Source: Nocardia colli (GTDB taxonomy: Bacteria; Actinomycetota; Actinomycetes; Mycobacteriales; Mycobacteriaceae). Taken from it: a DNA stretch of 64,000 nt. Below are positions 1 to 8,572 of this stretch, in pieces. The translations under genes and the position numbers were made by a program. Where the stretch lies: contig NZ_VXLC01000004.1 in the NCBI RefSeq assembly GCF_008704205.1, forward strand, positions 496,001-560,000, given 5' to 3'. How positions within the stretch are numbered: position 1 is the first letter of the stretch; each line of letters starts with the position of its first letter. Under the pieces are notes generated by a model, which searched no databases, had not been told where the DNA came from, and saw only the letters and a list, made by a program, of their open reading frames with translations.

Positions 1-565
1 CGTCCAGGAACGCGGGCACGTTGTTGCCGGTCGGGATGAACACCCCGGCGTAGATGTCGTTCATCGAGCGCACGATGTCCTGCCGCGTGTGCTCGGTCGT
101 CTTCTGGTCGACGACATTGCTGGTCGCCTGGGTCGGATCCAGCAGAGCGGCACCCAGATCGGGCGCCTTCCCGGACGGCGCGGACACCGCGGCCCGCAAC
201 GCCTCCGCCGCGTCGCCCGCCTGGCCGAGTCGCTGCGAGACCACCGCGAGCACGTCCGCGAGATCCTGGCCGGTCTGTTCGAACCCGTATACGGCCTCGA
301 CCGCCTGCTGCGCCGCGCTGCCGCGCCAGCCGTCGGCGATGTCCGCCCGAATCTCGATGTGCGCCTGCGAGATCGCCTCGGCCAGCCCGGCCGCCGCGTC
401 GCCCCAGGCCTGCTGTCCGCCGGTGAGCACGGCGGGATTCAGCAGTTGCACCTTGTCGTGGATTTCCTGATGGGTCAGGTTGTCGAAGACCTCGACGTTC
501 GGCGCGTACGCCGGATCGTTGTGCCTGGCGAGCAACCGTTCGGGCGTGCGTGGCAACTTACGCAT
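1..565 (-). CDS. WXG/ESX-type protein, 3' end outside window (partial)
   Basis: The minus-strand frame opens with ATG at 565-563 (MRKLPRTPERLL) and stays open for 188 codons to the window edge, so the C-terminus is missing. The N-terminal part is mostly helical, and a WRG motif (ADGWRGSAA, about residue 79) recalls the W-x-G turn of ESX (type VII) substrates. The ATG overlaps the TAA of the upstream gene by 8 nt (the shared GCATGCGTAA region), which indicates translational coupling. Two-gene WXG-like pairs of this kind are common in Nocardia and mycobacteria and often form heterodimers. Secretion through ESX is inferred from family resemblance. No substrate or toxin domain is visible in the part present. 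Confidence 0.75.
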   Translation of the reverse strand, partial: MRKLPRTPERLLARHNDPAYAPNVEVFDNLTHQEIHDKVQLLNPAVLTGGQQAWGDAAAGLAEAISQAHIEIRADIADGWRGSAAQQAVEAVYGFEQTGQDLADVLAVVSQRLGQAGDAAEALRAAVSAPSGKAPDLGAALLDPTQATSNVVDQKTTEHTRQDIVRSMNDIYAGVFIPTGNNVPAFLD

Positions 566-998
566 GCGCCGCCCCCTCGACGTCGATCCGGCCGACGGCG
601 GAGGCGAGCACATGGTCCGCCCGGTGGTAGGCCGCGCCCGCGGCCCGGAAGGTCAGCGCGAGTTCTCTGGCGGCTTCGGCGTATTCCCACATCCGGGTGA
701 GCGCGCCGTGCGCCTTGTTCTCGAAGCCTGCGCGCAGCGCGTCACCGGAGGCGAAGCCGCCGAACCCGGGCAGCGACGAGGCGGCGCTGAGCGTGCGGAT
801 CTGATCCTCGATCTGATTGGCGAGTTGCTCGTAGCGGCGCGCGCAGCGTTCGTGCACCCCGTCCGCCACGAGCACGCGGTCGATCCACAGGTCCCCGTCG
901 TTGACCGCGCTGTGTAGTCCGGCGGCACTGGCTCCCGGCGCCGCGAAAGCCGACAGATCCGGGCTCCCGACCCCGTTGGCGTTCTCGTCAGCTGGCAT
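558..998 (-). CDS. small helical ESX-associated-like protein
   Basis: 146 residues starting MPADENANGVG. The ATG at 998 is preceded by a GGAAGGGGG stretch on the minus strand, so I prefer it to the longer upstream frame. After a 25-residue Gly/Ala-rich head, the protein is helical (VHERCARRYEQLANQIEDQ, then ALTRMWEYAEAARELALTFRAAGAAYHRAD), like the partner proteins of type VII secretion substrates. It lies directly before, and overlaps, the WXG-type gene, so the two probably work as a pair. The family has no established function, and I see no enzyme motif or membrane segment. Confidence 0.75.
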   Translation of the reverse strand: MPADENANGVGSPDLSAFAAPGASAAGLHSAVNDGDLWIDRVLVADGVHERCARRYEQLANQIEDQIRTLSAASSLPGFGGFASGDALRAGFENKAHGALTRMWEYAEAARELALTFRAAGAAYHRADHVLASAVGRIDVEGAAHA

Positions 999-1035
999 CT
1001 GGCGTCCCCCTTCCTCATCTCTGAGCAGGCTCAGT

Positions 1036-1761
1036 TCACGGGCGCCGGGCCAACCCCACGACGGCACCCTGCATCCAGTCCGCGATGTCGGCAGTGACCC
1101 GCGCGTGCACCGGCTCGTGCAGAAGATCGTGCCCGGCATCGGTGTACTCGCGTAAATCTACCGATTCGTGGCGCTGAGTCCATACCCTGACCGCATCAAT
1201 CGGCGCCCGCCGGTCCTCGACGCCGTGCACCGCGAGGATCGGAAGGCCGCGCGGCAGTGGTGTTCCCAGCGCGTCGGGGGTGCCGCCGCCGAGCGCCCGC
1301 TTCGATACGCCGGACAGCACCAGACCGCGCACCGCGTCGGCCGCGATGGCCGGTCGCAGCGGATAGGCGCGTTCCAGCGCGGCGGTGCCCGCGGTCGTCT
1401 CGCGCGCCTCCGGTTCCGCCGCGCCGAACAGGCCGAGCACGGTGACCGCGCCGAGTGAATGCCCCATCAGGACCAGCGGCGGTCCCGGCTCCGTGGCGCG
1501 GACGAGATCGAACAGCATCCGCGCGTCCGCGACCAGTTCCGCCAGGGTGCCGGGGTTGCCGTGCTCGCCCTCGCTGAGGCCCTGGCCGTAGGTATCGAGC
1601 GCCCACGTCCCGATGTCGGCGGTCTTGAGTGTGCGGGCGAAGCGGTGATAGTGACCGCTGTGCTGACCGATTCCGGGGAGCAACAGCACCGTCGCGACGC
1701 TGTTTTCGACCGGCCACCGCCGATAGTGCATCCGGCCGCGCTCGCCGTCGAAAAATGGCAT
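1036..1761 (-). CDS. alpha/beta hydrolase, monoacylglycerol-lipase-like
   Basis: 241 residues from ATG 1761 (MPFFDGERGRMHYRRW). The fold signature is clear: an oxyanion-hole region LLLPGIGQHSGHYHRF, the nucleophile elbow GHSLG, a charge-relay Asp region HGVEDRRAP, and the terminal His in DAGHDLLHE. Order and length match the serine-aquaesterase/monoacylglycerol lipase family, which splits monoacylglycerols or other carboxylic esters. There is no signal peptide, so it is probably cytosolic. It lies 37 bp upstream of the ESX-like pair on the same strand and could be co-transcribed. An in-frame ATG a few codons upstream (MKSPERQ) is possible. Confidence 0.8.
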   Translation of the reverse strand: MPFFDGERGRMHYRRWPVENSVATVLLLPGIGQHSGHYHRFARTLKTADIGTWALDTYGQGLSEGEHGNPGTLAELVADARMLFDLVRATEPGPPLVLMGHSLGAVTVLGLFGAAEPEARETTAGTAALERAYPLRPAIAADAVRGLVLSGVSKRALGGGTPDALGTPLPRGLPILAVHGVEDRRAPIDAVRVWTQRHESVDLREYTDAGHDLLHEPVHARVTADIADWMQGAVVGLARRP

Positions 1762-1930
1762 GCCCTGATCTTGCCAAATATTTTGTCGCTCAGGGGACTT
1801 CATGCCGACGCCGAGCGGGCGCGGCGGTCTTCGCCCCGGCCACACGCGGTGTGAGAACGGACCGCTTCTGTTCAGGTGGCTAGACTTCCAGCCGATTGCC
1901 GTGCCGTTCTGCCGAGACCCGAGGTGCCCG

Positions 1931-2854
1931 TTGAGAACACTCCGCCGCCCAGGTTCCTTGCTGTGCCCCGCCCTATTGGTCGCGCTGGCGTGCACCGCAC
2001 CCATCGCTGCCGCGGACCCGATCGGCGCCGCACAGCCGATCGCCGCGTGCGCGCCCGCGCTCGCCGCGACCGCGGTCCCCGCCGGGGTGCCGATGCTCGA
2101 CTGGTCGGAGAACGTCGGCTACGACGCGCAGGGCAACCTGTGGGTGTCCCGGCTCTACCGCAACGAGGTGCAGCGGTACGACCGTTCGGGCGCACTGACC
2201 GCGACCGTTCCCGTCGAATTCCCCGGCGCTGTGCGCAGCGGACCGGACGGACTGCTCTATGTCGTCTACGGCGACTCGCCCACCAGCGTGGTCCGGCCCG
2301 GCGGCGTCGTCCGGTTCGATCCGGCGGCCGTGAACCCGAAACCCGAGGTCTTCGTTTCCGGGTTCACGTTCCCCAATGGCGCGGCCTTCGACGAGACGGG
2401 CGATCTCTACGTCGCGTCCACGGTCGGTGTGATCCGCGTGCGCCGGGACGGGAGCATCGACCCCGCCTGGACCGGGAAGGCGGCGAAGCTCGGCGCCAAT
2501 GGCATTGTCGCGCAGGGGCGCTCGCTCTATGTGACGGCGAACGGAGGTCCGCTCGGTCAGGTTCTCCGGATTTCGATCGACGACCCGAGTAGTCAAACGG
2601 TGGTCGCGAACCTCGCCTCGTCGCTGCCCGGTGTCCCGGATTTCGCCGACGATCTGCTCGTCGATGCCGACGGCATCCTGTACGCCACCACGCTTTCCGG
2701 CCAGCTGGTCCGCGTCGATCCGGTCACCGGCGCGGCCTGCGCGGTGCTGTCCGGCGAGCCGCTGACGTCGGTCGTCGCCACGCCCGGACGGCCGGACGAG
2801 CTGCTGGCCGGTACCGAGGGCGGTGCGGTCCTGCGGGTTCAGTTGCCGCGCTGA
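1931..2854 (+). CDS. secreted SMP-30/gluconolactonase-like beta-propeller protein
   Basis: I start at TTG 1931 because the protein then begins with a textbook export signal (RTLRRPGSLLCPALLVALACTA), with likely cleavage near AAA-DP; GAGGTG lies 5 nt upstream. The 307-residue product carries repeated short blades such as YDAQGNLWVSR, GPDGLLYVVYG, FDETGDLYVAS and DADGILYATT, the pattern of SMP-30/gluconolactonase/LRE propellers. These act as lactonases or as binding scaffolds; the exact substrate cannot be read here. The last 16 bp overlap the end of the convergent WYL regulator. Confidence 0.75.
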   Translation: MRTLRRPGSLLCPALLVALACTAPIAAADPIGAAQPIAACAPALAATAVPAGVPMLDWSENVGYDAQGNLWVSRLYRNEVQRYDRSGALTATVPVEFPGAVRSGPDGLLYVVYGDSPTSVVRPGGVVRFDPAAVNPKPEVFVSGFTFPNGAAFDETGDLYVASTVGVIRVRRDGSIDPAWTGKAAKLGANGIVAQGRSLYVTANGGPLGQVLRISIDDPSSQTVVANLASSLPGVPDFADDLLVDADGILYATTLSGQLVRVDPVTGAACAVLSGEPLTSVVATPGRPDELLAGTEGGAVLRVQLPR

Positions 2855-3819
2855 GCTTCCGGGCCGACGGCACGTTCGATCCGCGCGGATACCGTGCGCA
2901 ACGCGTGGATCAGTTCCGGTGGTTCGTGCACCTCGAAGTCCACGCCGAGGGTGATCAGCCTGTGCGCCAACCACTCCGGGGAGTCGTCCCGGAGGGTGTC
3001 CAGGCGACAGGTGCGCTCGTCGATCCCGATGACGTCGCCGGGCTGGTCACCCAACCGGCCGGCGATCCGTTGCGCGGCCGCGTGAAAAGTGACCGATAGC
3101 CGGAAAGTCGTTGTGCCCCAGTTGGTTCGGTGTCCGGCGACGTACGCCGCAGGATCGGCGACGGGTAGTTCGCGTGGCGTGAAGCGCGCCGCCGTCGGCT
3201 GCGGACGTTCGATCCGATCGACCCGGTAGATGCGCCAATCGTCGCGGTCGACGTCATACCCCACGAGATACCACCGGTGCCGCGACGGTGCGAGGCCGAC
3301 CGGTTCGGCATGCCGCCGCGATTCCGCGCCACCACCGTCGCGATACGTGAAACGCACCCGCTCCCTGTTGGTTACGGCCGCGGCCAGCGCCGTCAACACC
3401 TCCGGATCCACCAGCGGACCGGTGTCGGCCGGCAGCGCCAGCGCGGTGCCGAGCACCCGCACCCGGCGGCGCAGCTTCGCCGGCAGCACCTGCTCCAGCT
3501 TGGTCAGTGCCCGCACCGACGACTCCTCGATGCCCGCGACCGCGTAACCCGCCGCCGCCCGCAGCCCGACCGCGATGGCCACCGCCTCGTCGTCCTCGAC
3601 CAGCAGCGGCGGCAACGCCGACCCCGCGACCAGCCGATACCCGCCCGCGGCTCCCATCGTCGCCTCGACCGGATAGCCCAGCTCACGCAGACGATCGATA
3701 TCGCGGCGCACCGTCCGGTCGGTGACGCCGAGCCGTTCGGCCAGTTCGCTACCCGGCCATTCCCGTGGTGTCTGCAGCAGCGACAGCAGGCGAAGCAGCC
3801 GTGCGGGTGTGTCGTTCAT
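2839..3819 (-). CDS. YafY-type HTH/WYL transcriptional regulator
   Basis: 326 residues. An N-terminal winged helix-turn-helix (residues about 1-60, VTDRTVRRDIDRLRELGYPV) is followed by a WYL sensor domain with the core RHRWYLVGYDVDRDDWRIYRVDRI (about 180-205) and a WCX-like C-terminal extension. WYL proteins are ligand-responsive regulators, usually of the neighbouring divergent gene. Here that is the epoxide hydrolase at 3917, with an inverted repeat in the shared 97-bp gap. The ligand is unknown; autoregulation and control of the hydrolase are inferences. Confidence 0.88.
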   Translation of the reverse strand: MNDTPARLLRLLSLLQTPREWPGSELAERLGVTDRTVRRDIDRLRELGYPVEATMGAAGGYRLVAGSALPPLLVEDDEAVAIAVGLRAAAGYAVAGIEESSVRALTKLEQVLPAKLRRRVRVLGTALALPADTGPLVDPEVLTALAAAVTNRERVRFTYRDGGGAESRRHAEPVGLAPSRHRWYLVGYDVDRDDWRIYRVDRIERPQPTAARFTPRELPVADPAAYVAGHRTNWGTTTFRLSVTFHAAAQRIAGRLGDQPGDVIGIDERTCRLDTLRDDSPEWLAHRLITLGVDFEVHEPPELIHALRTVSARIERAVGPEAQRGN

Positions 3820-3841
3820 GAATCCGAGGATTCCAGATAAC

Positions 3842-3860
3842 TAGGACATAAATGGTCCTA
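3842..3860. promoter_or_regulatory. inverted repeat, candidate WYL operator
   Basis: Perfect 6-bp arms TAGGAC (3842-3847) and GTCCTA (3855-3860) flank a 7-nt AT-rich spacer. The site lies in the 97-bp gap between the WYL regulator and the epoxide hydrolase, the only promoter region both genes have. Position and symmetry suggest a repressor or activator site. Confidence 0.5.
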
Positions 3861-3916
3861 CATGGGTTCTAGCGTGGTGCATAGATCGCCAGCCCCACAC
3901 GCAAGGAGCCGCACCG

Positions 3917-5062
3917 ATGACCGACCACCGCATCGCCGTTCGCCCGTTTCGCATCGATATCGCGCAGGCGGACCTGGACGACCTGCACGACCGGCTGCGC
4001 CGCGCGCGCTGGTCACCGCAGCTGCCCGGTTCGGGCCGCGACCGTGGCGTTCCGGTCGCCTACCTGCGCGAGCTCGCCGAATACTGGCGCACCGAGTTCG
4101 ACTGGCGCGCACAGGAAGCGGCGCTCAACGAGTTCCCCCAGTTCATCACCGAAATCGACGGCCTGGACGTGCATTTCGTGCACGTGCGCTCACCCGAGCC
4201 GGACGCGGTGCCGCTGATCCTGACCCACGGCTGGCCGAACACCTTCGTCGAATTCACCAAGACCATCGGCCTGCTCGCCGATCCGCGCAAGCACGGCCTC
4301 GACCCGGCGCAGGCGTTCCATGTGGTCGTGCCGTCGGTGCCCGGCTTCGCGTTCTCGGAGGCGCCGCACGAACTGGGGATGACGCCGCGTCGAGTGGCCG
4401 AGATGTGGCTCGTGCTGATGGACCGCCTCGGCTACCGGCGATTCGGTGCCCAGGGCGGGGATCTCGGCGCGTATGTGGTGCCCGAGCTGGCGATCGCCGC
4501 ACCGGATCGGGTGCTCGGTGCGCACATCGACGGCGGCGTCGGCATGCCGAGCGCGGCCGACGTGCCGACCATGACCCCGGACGAGCGGGCGGAATGGGAT
4601 CAGATGCAGAAGTGGATGACCGGGGTGAACCACCACGTCCTGCTGCACGCCGCGCCGCAGACCTTCGCGCACGGGTGGACCGATTCCCCGGTCGGCCTGC
4701 TCGGCTGGCTGATGCACAAGTTCAACGAATTCGCCCCGCTCGCCGATCGGGCCGAGGACGTCATCGACCGCGACCACCTGCTGACCAACATCAGCCTGTA
4801 CTGGTTCACCAATACCGCGGCCACCTCGTCCTGGCCGATGTACAACGGCCTGGGCGAGCACGGATTCGCCTGGCCGAAGGGCCAAAAGCTGGTGCCGACC
4901 GGCGTTTACGCCGGCGGCTCGGCGCTGATGCTGCGACTTGCCCAGCGCGACAACGACATCGTGCACTGGCCGGAGGGCAACACCGGCAATCACTTCGTCC
5001 CGATGGAACGTCCGCGCATGCACGTCGCCGACATCCGGGCCTTCTTCGCCGAGCTGAGCTGA
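3917..5062 (+). CDS. epoxide hydrolase (alpha/beta fold, EHN domain)
   Basis: 381 residues with ATG 3917 preceded by AAGGAG. The N-terminal EHN lid region (about 1-105) leads into the hydrolase core with the oxyanion motif HGWP (residues 104-107). The nucleophile is Asp182 in QGGDLGAYV, where simple esterases have Ser, and the late catalytic His is 359 in GNHFVPME. This is the signature of soluble/microsomal-type epoxide hydrolases that open epoxides to vicinal diols through a covalent Asp ester. The substrate may be a lipid or aromatic epoxide. Its divergent neighbour is a WYL regulator that probably controls it. Confidence 0.88.
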   Translation: MTDHRIAVRPFRIDIAQADLDDLHDRLRRARWSPQLPGSGRDRGVPVAYLRELAEYWRTEFDWRAQEAALNEFPQFITEIDGLDVHFVHVRSPEPDAVPLILTHGWPNTFVEFTKTIGLLADPRKHGLDPAQAFHVVVPSVPGFAFSEAPHELGMTPRRVAEMWLVLMDRLGYRRFGAQGGDLGAYVVPELAIAAPDRVLGAHIDGGVGMPSAADVPTMTPDERAEWDQMQKWMTGVNHHVLLHAAPQTFAHGWTDSPVGLLGWLMHKFNEFAPLADRAEDVIDRDHLLTNISLYWFTNTAATSSWPMYNGLGEHGFAWPKGQKLVPTGVYAGGSALMLRLAQRDNDIVHWPEGNTGNHFVPMERPRMHVADIRAFFAELS

Positions 5063-5078
5063 GCCGAATCAGTCGGTG

Positions 5079-5104
5079 CGGCACCGCCGTTCGCGGCGGT
5101 GCCG
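5079..5104. terminator. perfect hairpin, bidirectional terminator
   Basis: An 11-bp perfect stem (CGGCACCGCCG / CGGCGGTGCCG) with a TTCG loop sits between the convergent ends of the epoxide hydrolase and the proline-rich secreted protein. There is no long T tract, as is usual in actinobacteria. Confidence 0.7.
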
Positions 5105-5109
5105 TCGAA

Positions 5110-6018
5110 TCAGTTGGCCGGGGCCGGCTTGGTGAACTCGCCGTGCACCGCGGCACCGGCGGGCGCGCCCGGGGTGGACGGGGCCGGCGGCGGCGCGGGT
5201 GCGGGCGCCGGAGCAGGCTCAGGCGACGGGGGAGCCACCGGGGCCGGGGCGGGTGCCGGTGCCGGTGCCGGGGCAGGCGCGGGCTTCTGCTCGGTGGTGG
5301 GCGCGGGCAGCGGGCCGACCTCGGTCCCGTTCGGTCCCGGAGTGACCAGGCCGCCGGGGGCGTTCGTGTTCGACGGCGCCGGGTGGGCCACCGGCTGGTC
5401 CGGCACCATGAAGGTGCCGACGGTCGGGGTCATCAGGCAGTGCGCGAACGGGTAGTCGATGATGCCCCACATCGAGGCGATCACCGTGCCGGGTCCGCTG
5501 TTCACCGTCTTGGACAGCGACGGCAGGCCGTACTCGGTGATGTCGTCGAGCGAGTCGATCCCGCTGGCGCCGTTGTTGATGTTCACCCAGGCCACCACGA
5601 GGCCCGAGGCCAGCGGCGTACCGGAGTGCGCGGGGGTGGCGCTGAACCGCAGCGAGCCCGGCGCGACATTGAGGTCCTGGCTGTTGCCGACGCCGTCGGT
5701 GGTCGCCGCCGCGATGATCGTGGTGACCGGGCCGATGCTGCCGCAGCCGAAAGTGGGTGCGGCATAGGCGAACGGAGTGAAGGCGCTGGTGACGTGGCGC
5801 AGCCCGGCGACGTCGGCGAGCTTGGTGTACTGCGTCAACGCGGCGACACCCGCCTGCGCGGTCGGGTCGGGACCGGCGGTGTCGGTGAGGTAGGTCAGCG
5901 CGGCATCCAGCGGCGACGGTTCGGGATCCGCGCCTGCGGTGCCACCCATGGTCAGCGCCGCGCCGATGCCGAGAGCTGTCACGGCCGTGGCGGCGCGTGC
6001 GATGGTCCTGCCGTTCAC
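5110..6018 (-). CDS. secreted protein with Pro/Ala-rich tail
   Basis: I choose GTG 6018, which has GAGGA upstream and gives a clean signal peptide (VNGRTIARAATAVTALGIGAALTMGG, cut near AGA-DP). The mature protein has a compact domain (about residues 30-215) with several Cys, including FGCGSIG and FAHCLM. A low-complexity tail of about 80 residues made of PAPAPAP runs and PPSPEP follows, resembling cell-wall-spanning tails of mycobacterial exported proteins. It is a conserved-looking secreted protein of mycolata with no function I recognise. No neighbour on the same strand suggests an operon. Confidence 0.72.
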   Translation of the reverse strand: MNGRTIARAATAVTALGIGAALTMGGTAGADPEPSPLDAALTYLTDTAGPDPTAQAGVAALTQYTKLADVAGLRHVTSAFTPFAYAAPTFGCGSIGPVTTIIAAATTDGVGNSQDLNVAPGSLRFSATPAHSGTPLASGLVVAWVNINNGASGIDSLDDITEYGLPSLSKTVNSGPGTVIASMWGIIDYPFAHCLMTPTVGTFMVPDQPVAHPAPSNTNAPGGLVTPGPNGTEVGPLPAPTTEQKPAPAPAPAPAPAPAPVAPPSPEPAPAPAPAPPPAPSTPGAPAGAAVHGEFTKPAPAN

Positions 6019-6224
6019 TCGAACTCCTCGATACGCAAAGTCTCGGGGTCCCCAACCCACGTGCAGCAACGTACCAGTTCGTCTGCGATACCGCCCAGGT
6101 AGCGCTGCCGTTCACCCAGTGTTGACGCCCGCGAGCGTGTCCTGCCGGTGTGATCCACTCGACAGTAGAGGATTACCGGAGGGTAGGTTGGACTCGGACG
6201 TACGAGACACAGACGGAGCTGCGT

Positions 6225-7397
6225 ATGAAAATAAGCCTGTCCCCCGATGATGTCGCCTTCCGCGACGAACTGCGAAACATCTATCGGACCGAGATCCCCG
6301 CGGACATCCGTGAGCGCGCCAAGTACGGCCAGGAGCTGTCCCGCGCCGACATCGTCCGCTCGCACAAGACCCTCAACGAGCACGGCCTCGCCGTGCCGAA
6401 CTGGCCGGTCGAGTGGGGTGGCAAGGACTGGACCCCGATGCAGCGCCACCTCTGGCAGGACGAGATGCAGCTGGCCTCGGTGCCCGAGCCGCTCACGTTC
6501 AACGCGCAGATGGTCGGCCCGGTGATCGCGCACTTCGGCTCCCAGGAGCTCAAGGAACGCTTCCTGCCGCCCACCGCCGCGCTCGACATCTGGTGGTGCC
6601 AAGGCTTTTCCGAGCCCGACGCCGGTTCGGACCTGGCTTCGCTGCGCACCACCGCGGTGCGCGACGGCGACTCCTACATCGTCAACGGCCAGAAGATCTG
6701 GACCACCCTGGCCCAGTACGCGGACTGGATCTTCTGCCTGGTGCGCACCGATCCGAGCGCGCCGAAGAAGCAGGCGGGCATCTCGTTCCTGCTGTTCGAC
6801 GTGAAGTCGCCCGGCGTCACGATCCGCCCGATCAAGCTGATCGACGGCGGCTACGAGGTGAACGAGGTGTTCTTCGAGAACGTCCGCGTCCCGGCCGATC
6901 AACTGGTCGGCGAGGAGAACATGGGCTGGACCTACGCCAAGTTCCTGCTCGGCAACGAGCGCACCGGCATCACCGGCGTCGGCCGCACCAAGGTCAAGCT
7001 CGGCATCGCGAAAGAGTATGCGGCGCAGACCAAGTCGGGTGACGGCACGCTGCTGAGCGATCCGTTGTTCGCGGCGCGGATCGCCGAACTGGAGAACGAA
7101 CTGCTCGCGCTGGAACTCACCCAGCTGCGCGTGGTCTCGAATTCCACCGACGGCAAGCCGAATCCGGCGTCCTCGGTGCTCAAGCTGCGCGGCTCGGAGT
7201 TGCAGCAGGCCGCCACCGAGCTGCTGGTCGACATCGCCGGCCCGGACGCGCTGCCGGTCGGCGCCGACGACATCGCTTCGCCCGGTTGGGCGCAACGCAG
7301 CGGCCCCGGCTACCTGAACTATCGCAAGACAACCATCTACGGAGGCTCCAGCGAGGTGCAGCGCACCATCATCGCCTCCACGATCCTCGGATTGTGA
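6225..7397 (+). CDS. acyl-CoA dehydrogenase, first subunit of a pair
   Basis: 390 residues from ATG 6225, with GGAG 7 nt upstream; a longer frame exists but lacks a good RBS. Family motifs are present: the GFSEPDAGSDLAS substrate/FAD loop, GQKIWTT, NERTGITGVGRTK, and a C-terminal IYGGSSEVQRTIIA flavin motif. The position of the MCAD-type catalytic Glu is Gly here (YGG), so the base must come from elsewhere or from the partner subunit. It is followed after 9 bp by a second, divergent acyl-CoA dehydrogenase, the arrangement of the alpha2beta2 FadE pairs used for branched or steroid side-chain CoA esters. Confidence 0.88.
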   Translation: MKISLSPDDVAFRDELRNIYRTEIPADIRERAKYGQELSRADIVRSHKTLNEHGLAVPNWPVEWGGKDWTPMQRHLWQDEMQLASVPEPLTFNAQMVGPVIAHFGSQELKERFLPPTAALDIWWCQGFSEPDAGSDLASLRTTAVRDGDSYIVNGQKIWTTLAQYADWIFCLVRTDPSAPKKQAGISFLLFDVKSPGVTIRPIKLIDGGYEVNEVFFENVRVPADQLVGEENMGWTYAKFLLGNERTGITGVGRTKVKLGIAKEYAAQTKSGDGTLLSDPLFAARIAELENELLALELTQLRVVSNSTDGKPNPASSVLKLRGSELQQAATELLVDIAGPDALPVGADDIASPGWAQRSGPGYLNYRKTTIYGGSSEVQRTIIASTILGL

Positions 7398-7406
7398 GGC
7401 GCCGCC

Positions 7407-8534
7407 ATGGATTTCGATCTCACCGATGAACAGGAAATGCTGCGGGACACCGTGCGTGACCTGCTCGCCCGCAATTACGACCCGGAGACCCGGCTGAAGG
7501 TTACCGACACCGAACTCGGCTGGAGTCGCGAGGTCTGGCAGCAGCTTGCCGAACTCGGCGTGCTCGGCCTGACGTTCACCGAGGAGGACGGCGGCGTCGG
7601 CGCCGGCCCGGTGGAGTCGATGGTCGTGCTGCACGAGGTCGGCCGCAGGCTGGCGCCCGAGCCCATCCTGGACGCGGTGCTGGTGCCCGGTGCGCTGATC
7701 GCCGCCGCGGGCAGCGCCGAACAGCGGCAGCGGGTGCTGCCGGAGGTGGCCGCGGGCACCAAGCTGCTCGCCTTCGCGCATGCCGAGCCCGGCGTCCGCT
7801 GGCCGTCCACCGAACTCGCCACCACGGCTGTGCCGCAAGGTGATTCGTACGTGCTGACCGGCATCAAGAACCCGGTCGCGCACGGCGACTGCGCCGACGA
7901 GCTGGTGGTCAGCGCGCAGCTGCCGGGCGGCGGGACCGGGCTGTTCCTGCTCGGCGCCGAGGCCACCGGCGTCACCCGCAAGTCCTACCGCACGGTGGAC
8001 GGGCAGCGCGGCGCACAGCTCGAATTCGAGCAGGCCCCGGCCGAGCTACTCGGCGGCGACGGCGATGCGGCAGCGGCGATCGAGTCGGCGCTGGTGCTGG
8101 CGCAGGCGAGCCTGTGCGCGGAATCCATCGGCGCGATGGAGGAGGCGCTGCGGCTGACCACCGATTATCTGAAGCAGCGCAAGCAGTTCGGGGTCACGCT
8201 GTCGAAGTTCCAGGCGCTCACGCATCGGGCCGCCGACATGTACGTCTCCCTGGAACTGGCGCGCAGCATGAGCCTCTACGCCACCGCGGCCGTCGCGGAC
8301 GGGGCGAGCGATCCGCACGTCGCCTCCCGGGCCCGGCTCCAGGTCGGCCGGTCCGCGCGGCACATCGGTCAGGAATCCATCCAGATGCACGGCGGCATCG
8401 GCGTCACCGCGGAATACCCGGTCGGTCACTACGTGGCCCGGCTGACCGCGATCGAGCGCACGCTCGGCGGCGGGCTCGAGCACCTGCGGGTGCTCAGCGC
8501 GCGGGTCGGCGAGTACGCCCTGCCCGAGCTGTAA
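7407..8534 (+). CDS. acyl-CoA dehydrogenase, second subunit of a pair
   Basis: 375 residues starting MDFDLTDEQEMLRDTVRDLLARNYD, with GAGGCG upstream and 9 bp from the preceding dehydrogenase. It keeps the N-terminal helical domain, the middle beta domain and the C-terminal four-helix domain (YLKQRKQFGVTLSKFQALTHRAADMY, QMHGGIGVTAEYPVGHY). It ends in a divergent tail and lacks the usual YxGxSEIQ motif. Such divergent subunits often form heterotetramers with a canonical partner. The substrate is not readable. A perfect hairpin follows 6 bp after the stop. Confidence 0.87.
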   Translation: MDFDLTDEQEMLRDTVRDLLARNYDPETRLKVTDTELGWSREVWQQLAELGVLGLTFTEEDGGVGAGPVESMVVLHEVGRRLAPEPILDAVLVPGALIAAAGSAEQRQRVLPEVAAGTKLLAFAHAEPGVRWPSTELATTAVPQGDSYVLTGIKNPVAHGDCADELVVSAQLPGGGTGLFLLGAEATGVTRKSYRTVDGQRGAQLEFEQAPAELLGGDGDAAAAIESALVLAQASLCAESIGAMEEALRLTTDYLKQRKQFGVTLSKFQALTHRAADMYVSLELARSMSLYATAAVADGASDPHVASRARLQVGRSARHIGQESIQMHGGIGVTAEYPVGHYVARLTAIERTLGGGLEHLRVLSARVGEYALPEL

Positions 8535-8540
8535 ACCCTT

Positions 8541-8569
8541 GCGGTGGTGCGCGATCCGCGCACCACCGC
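8541..8569. terminator. perfect 13-bp hairpin terminator
   Basis: The stem GCGGTGGTGCGCG / CGCGCACCACCGC with a 3-nt ATC loop lies between the dehydrogenase pair and the convergent lipoprotein gene and can serve both strands. Confidence 0.75.
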
Positions 8570-8572
8570 GGG

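Noticed and set aside
3862..6102. 746-codon open frame on the plus strand
   Set aside because: It is antisense or out of frame to the epoxide hydrolase and the secreted Pro-rich protein, with Arg-rich, low-complexity sequence typical of high-G+C shadow frames.
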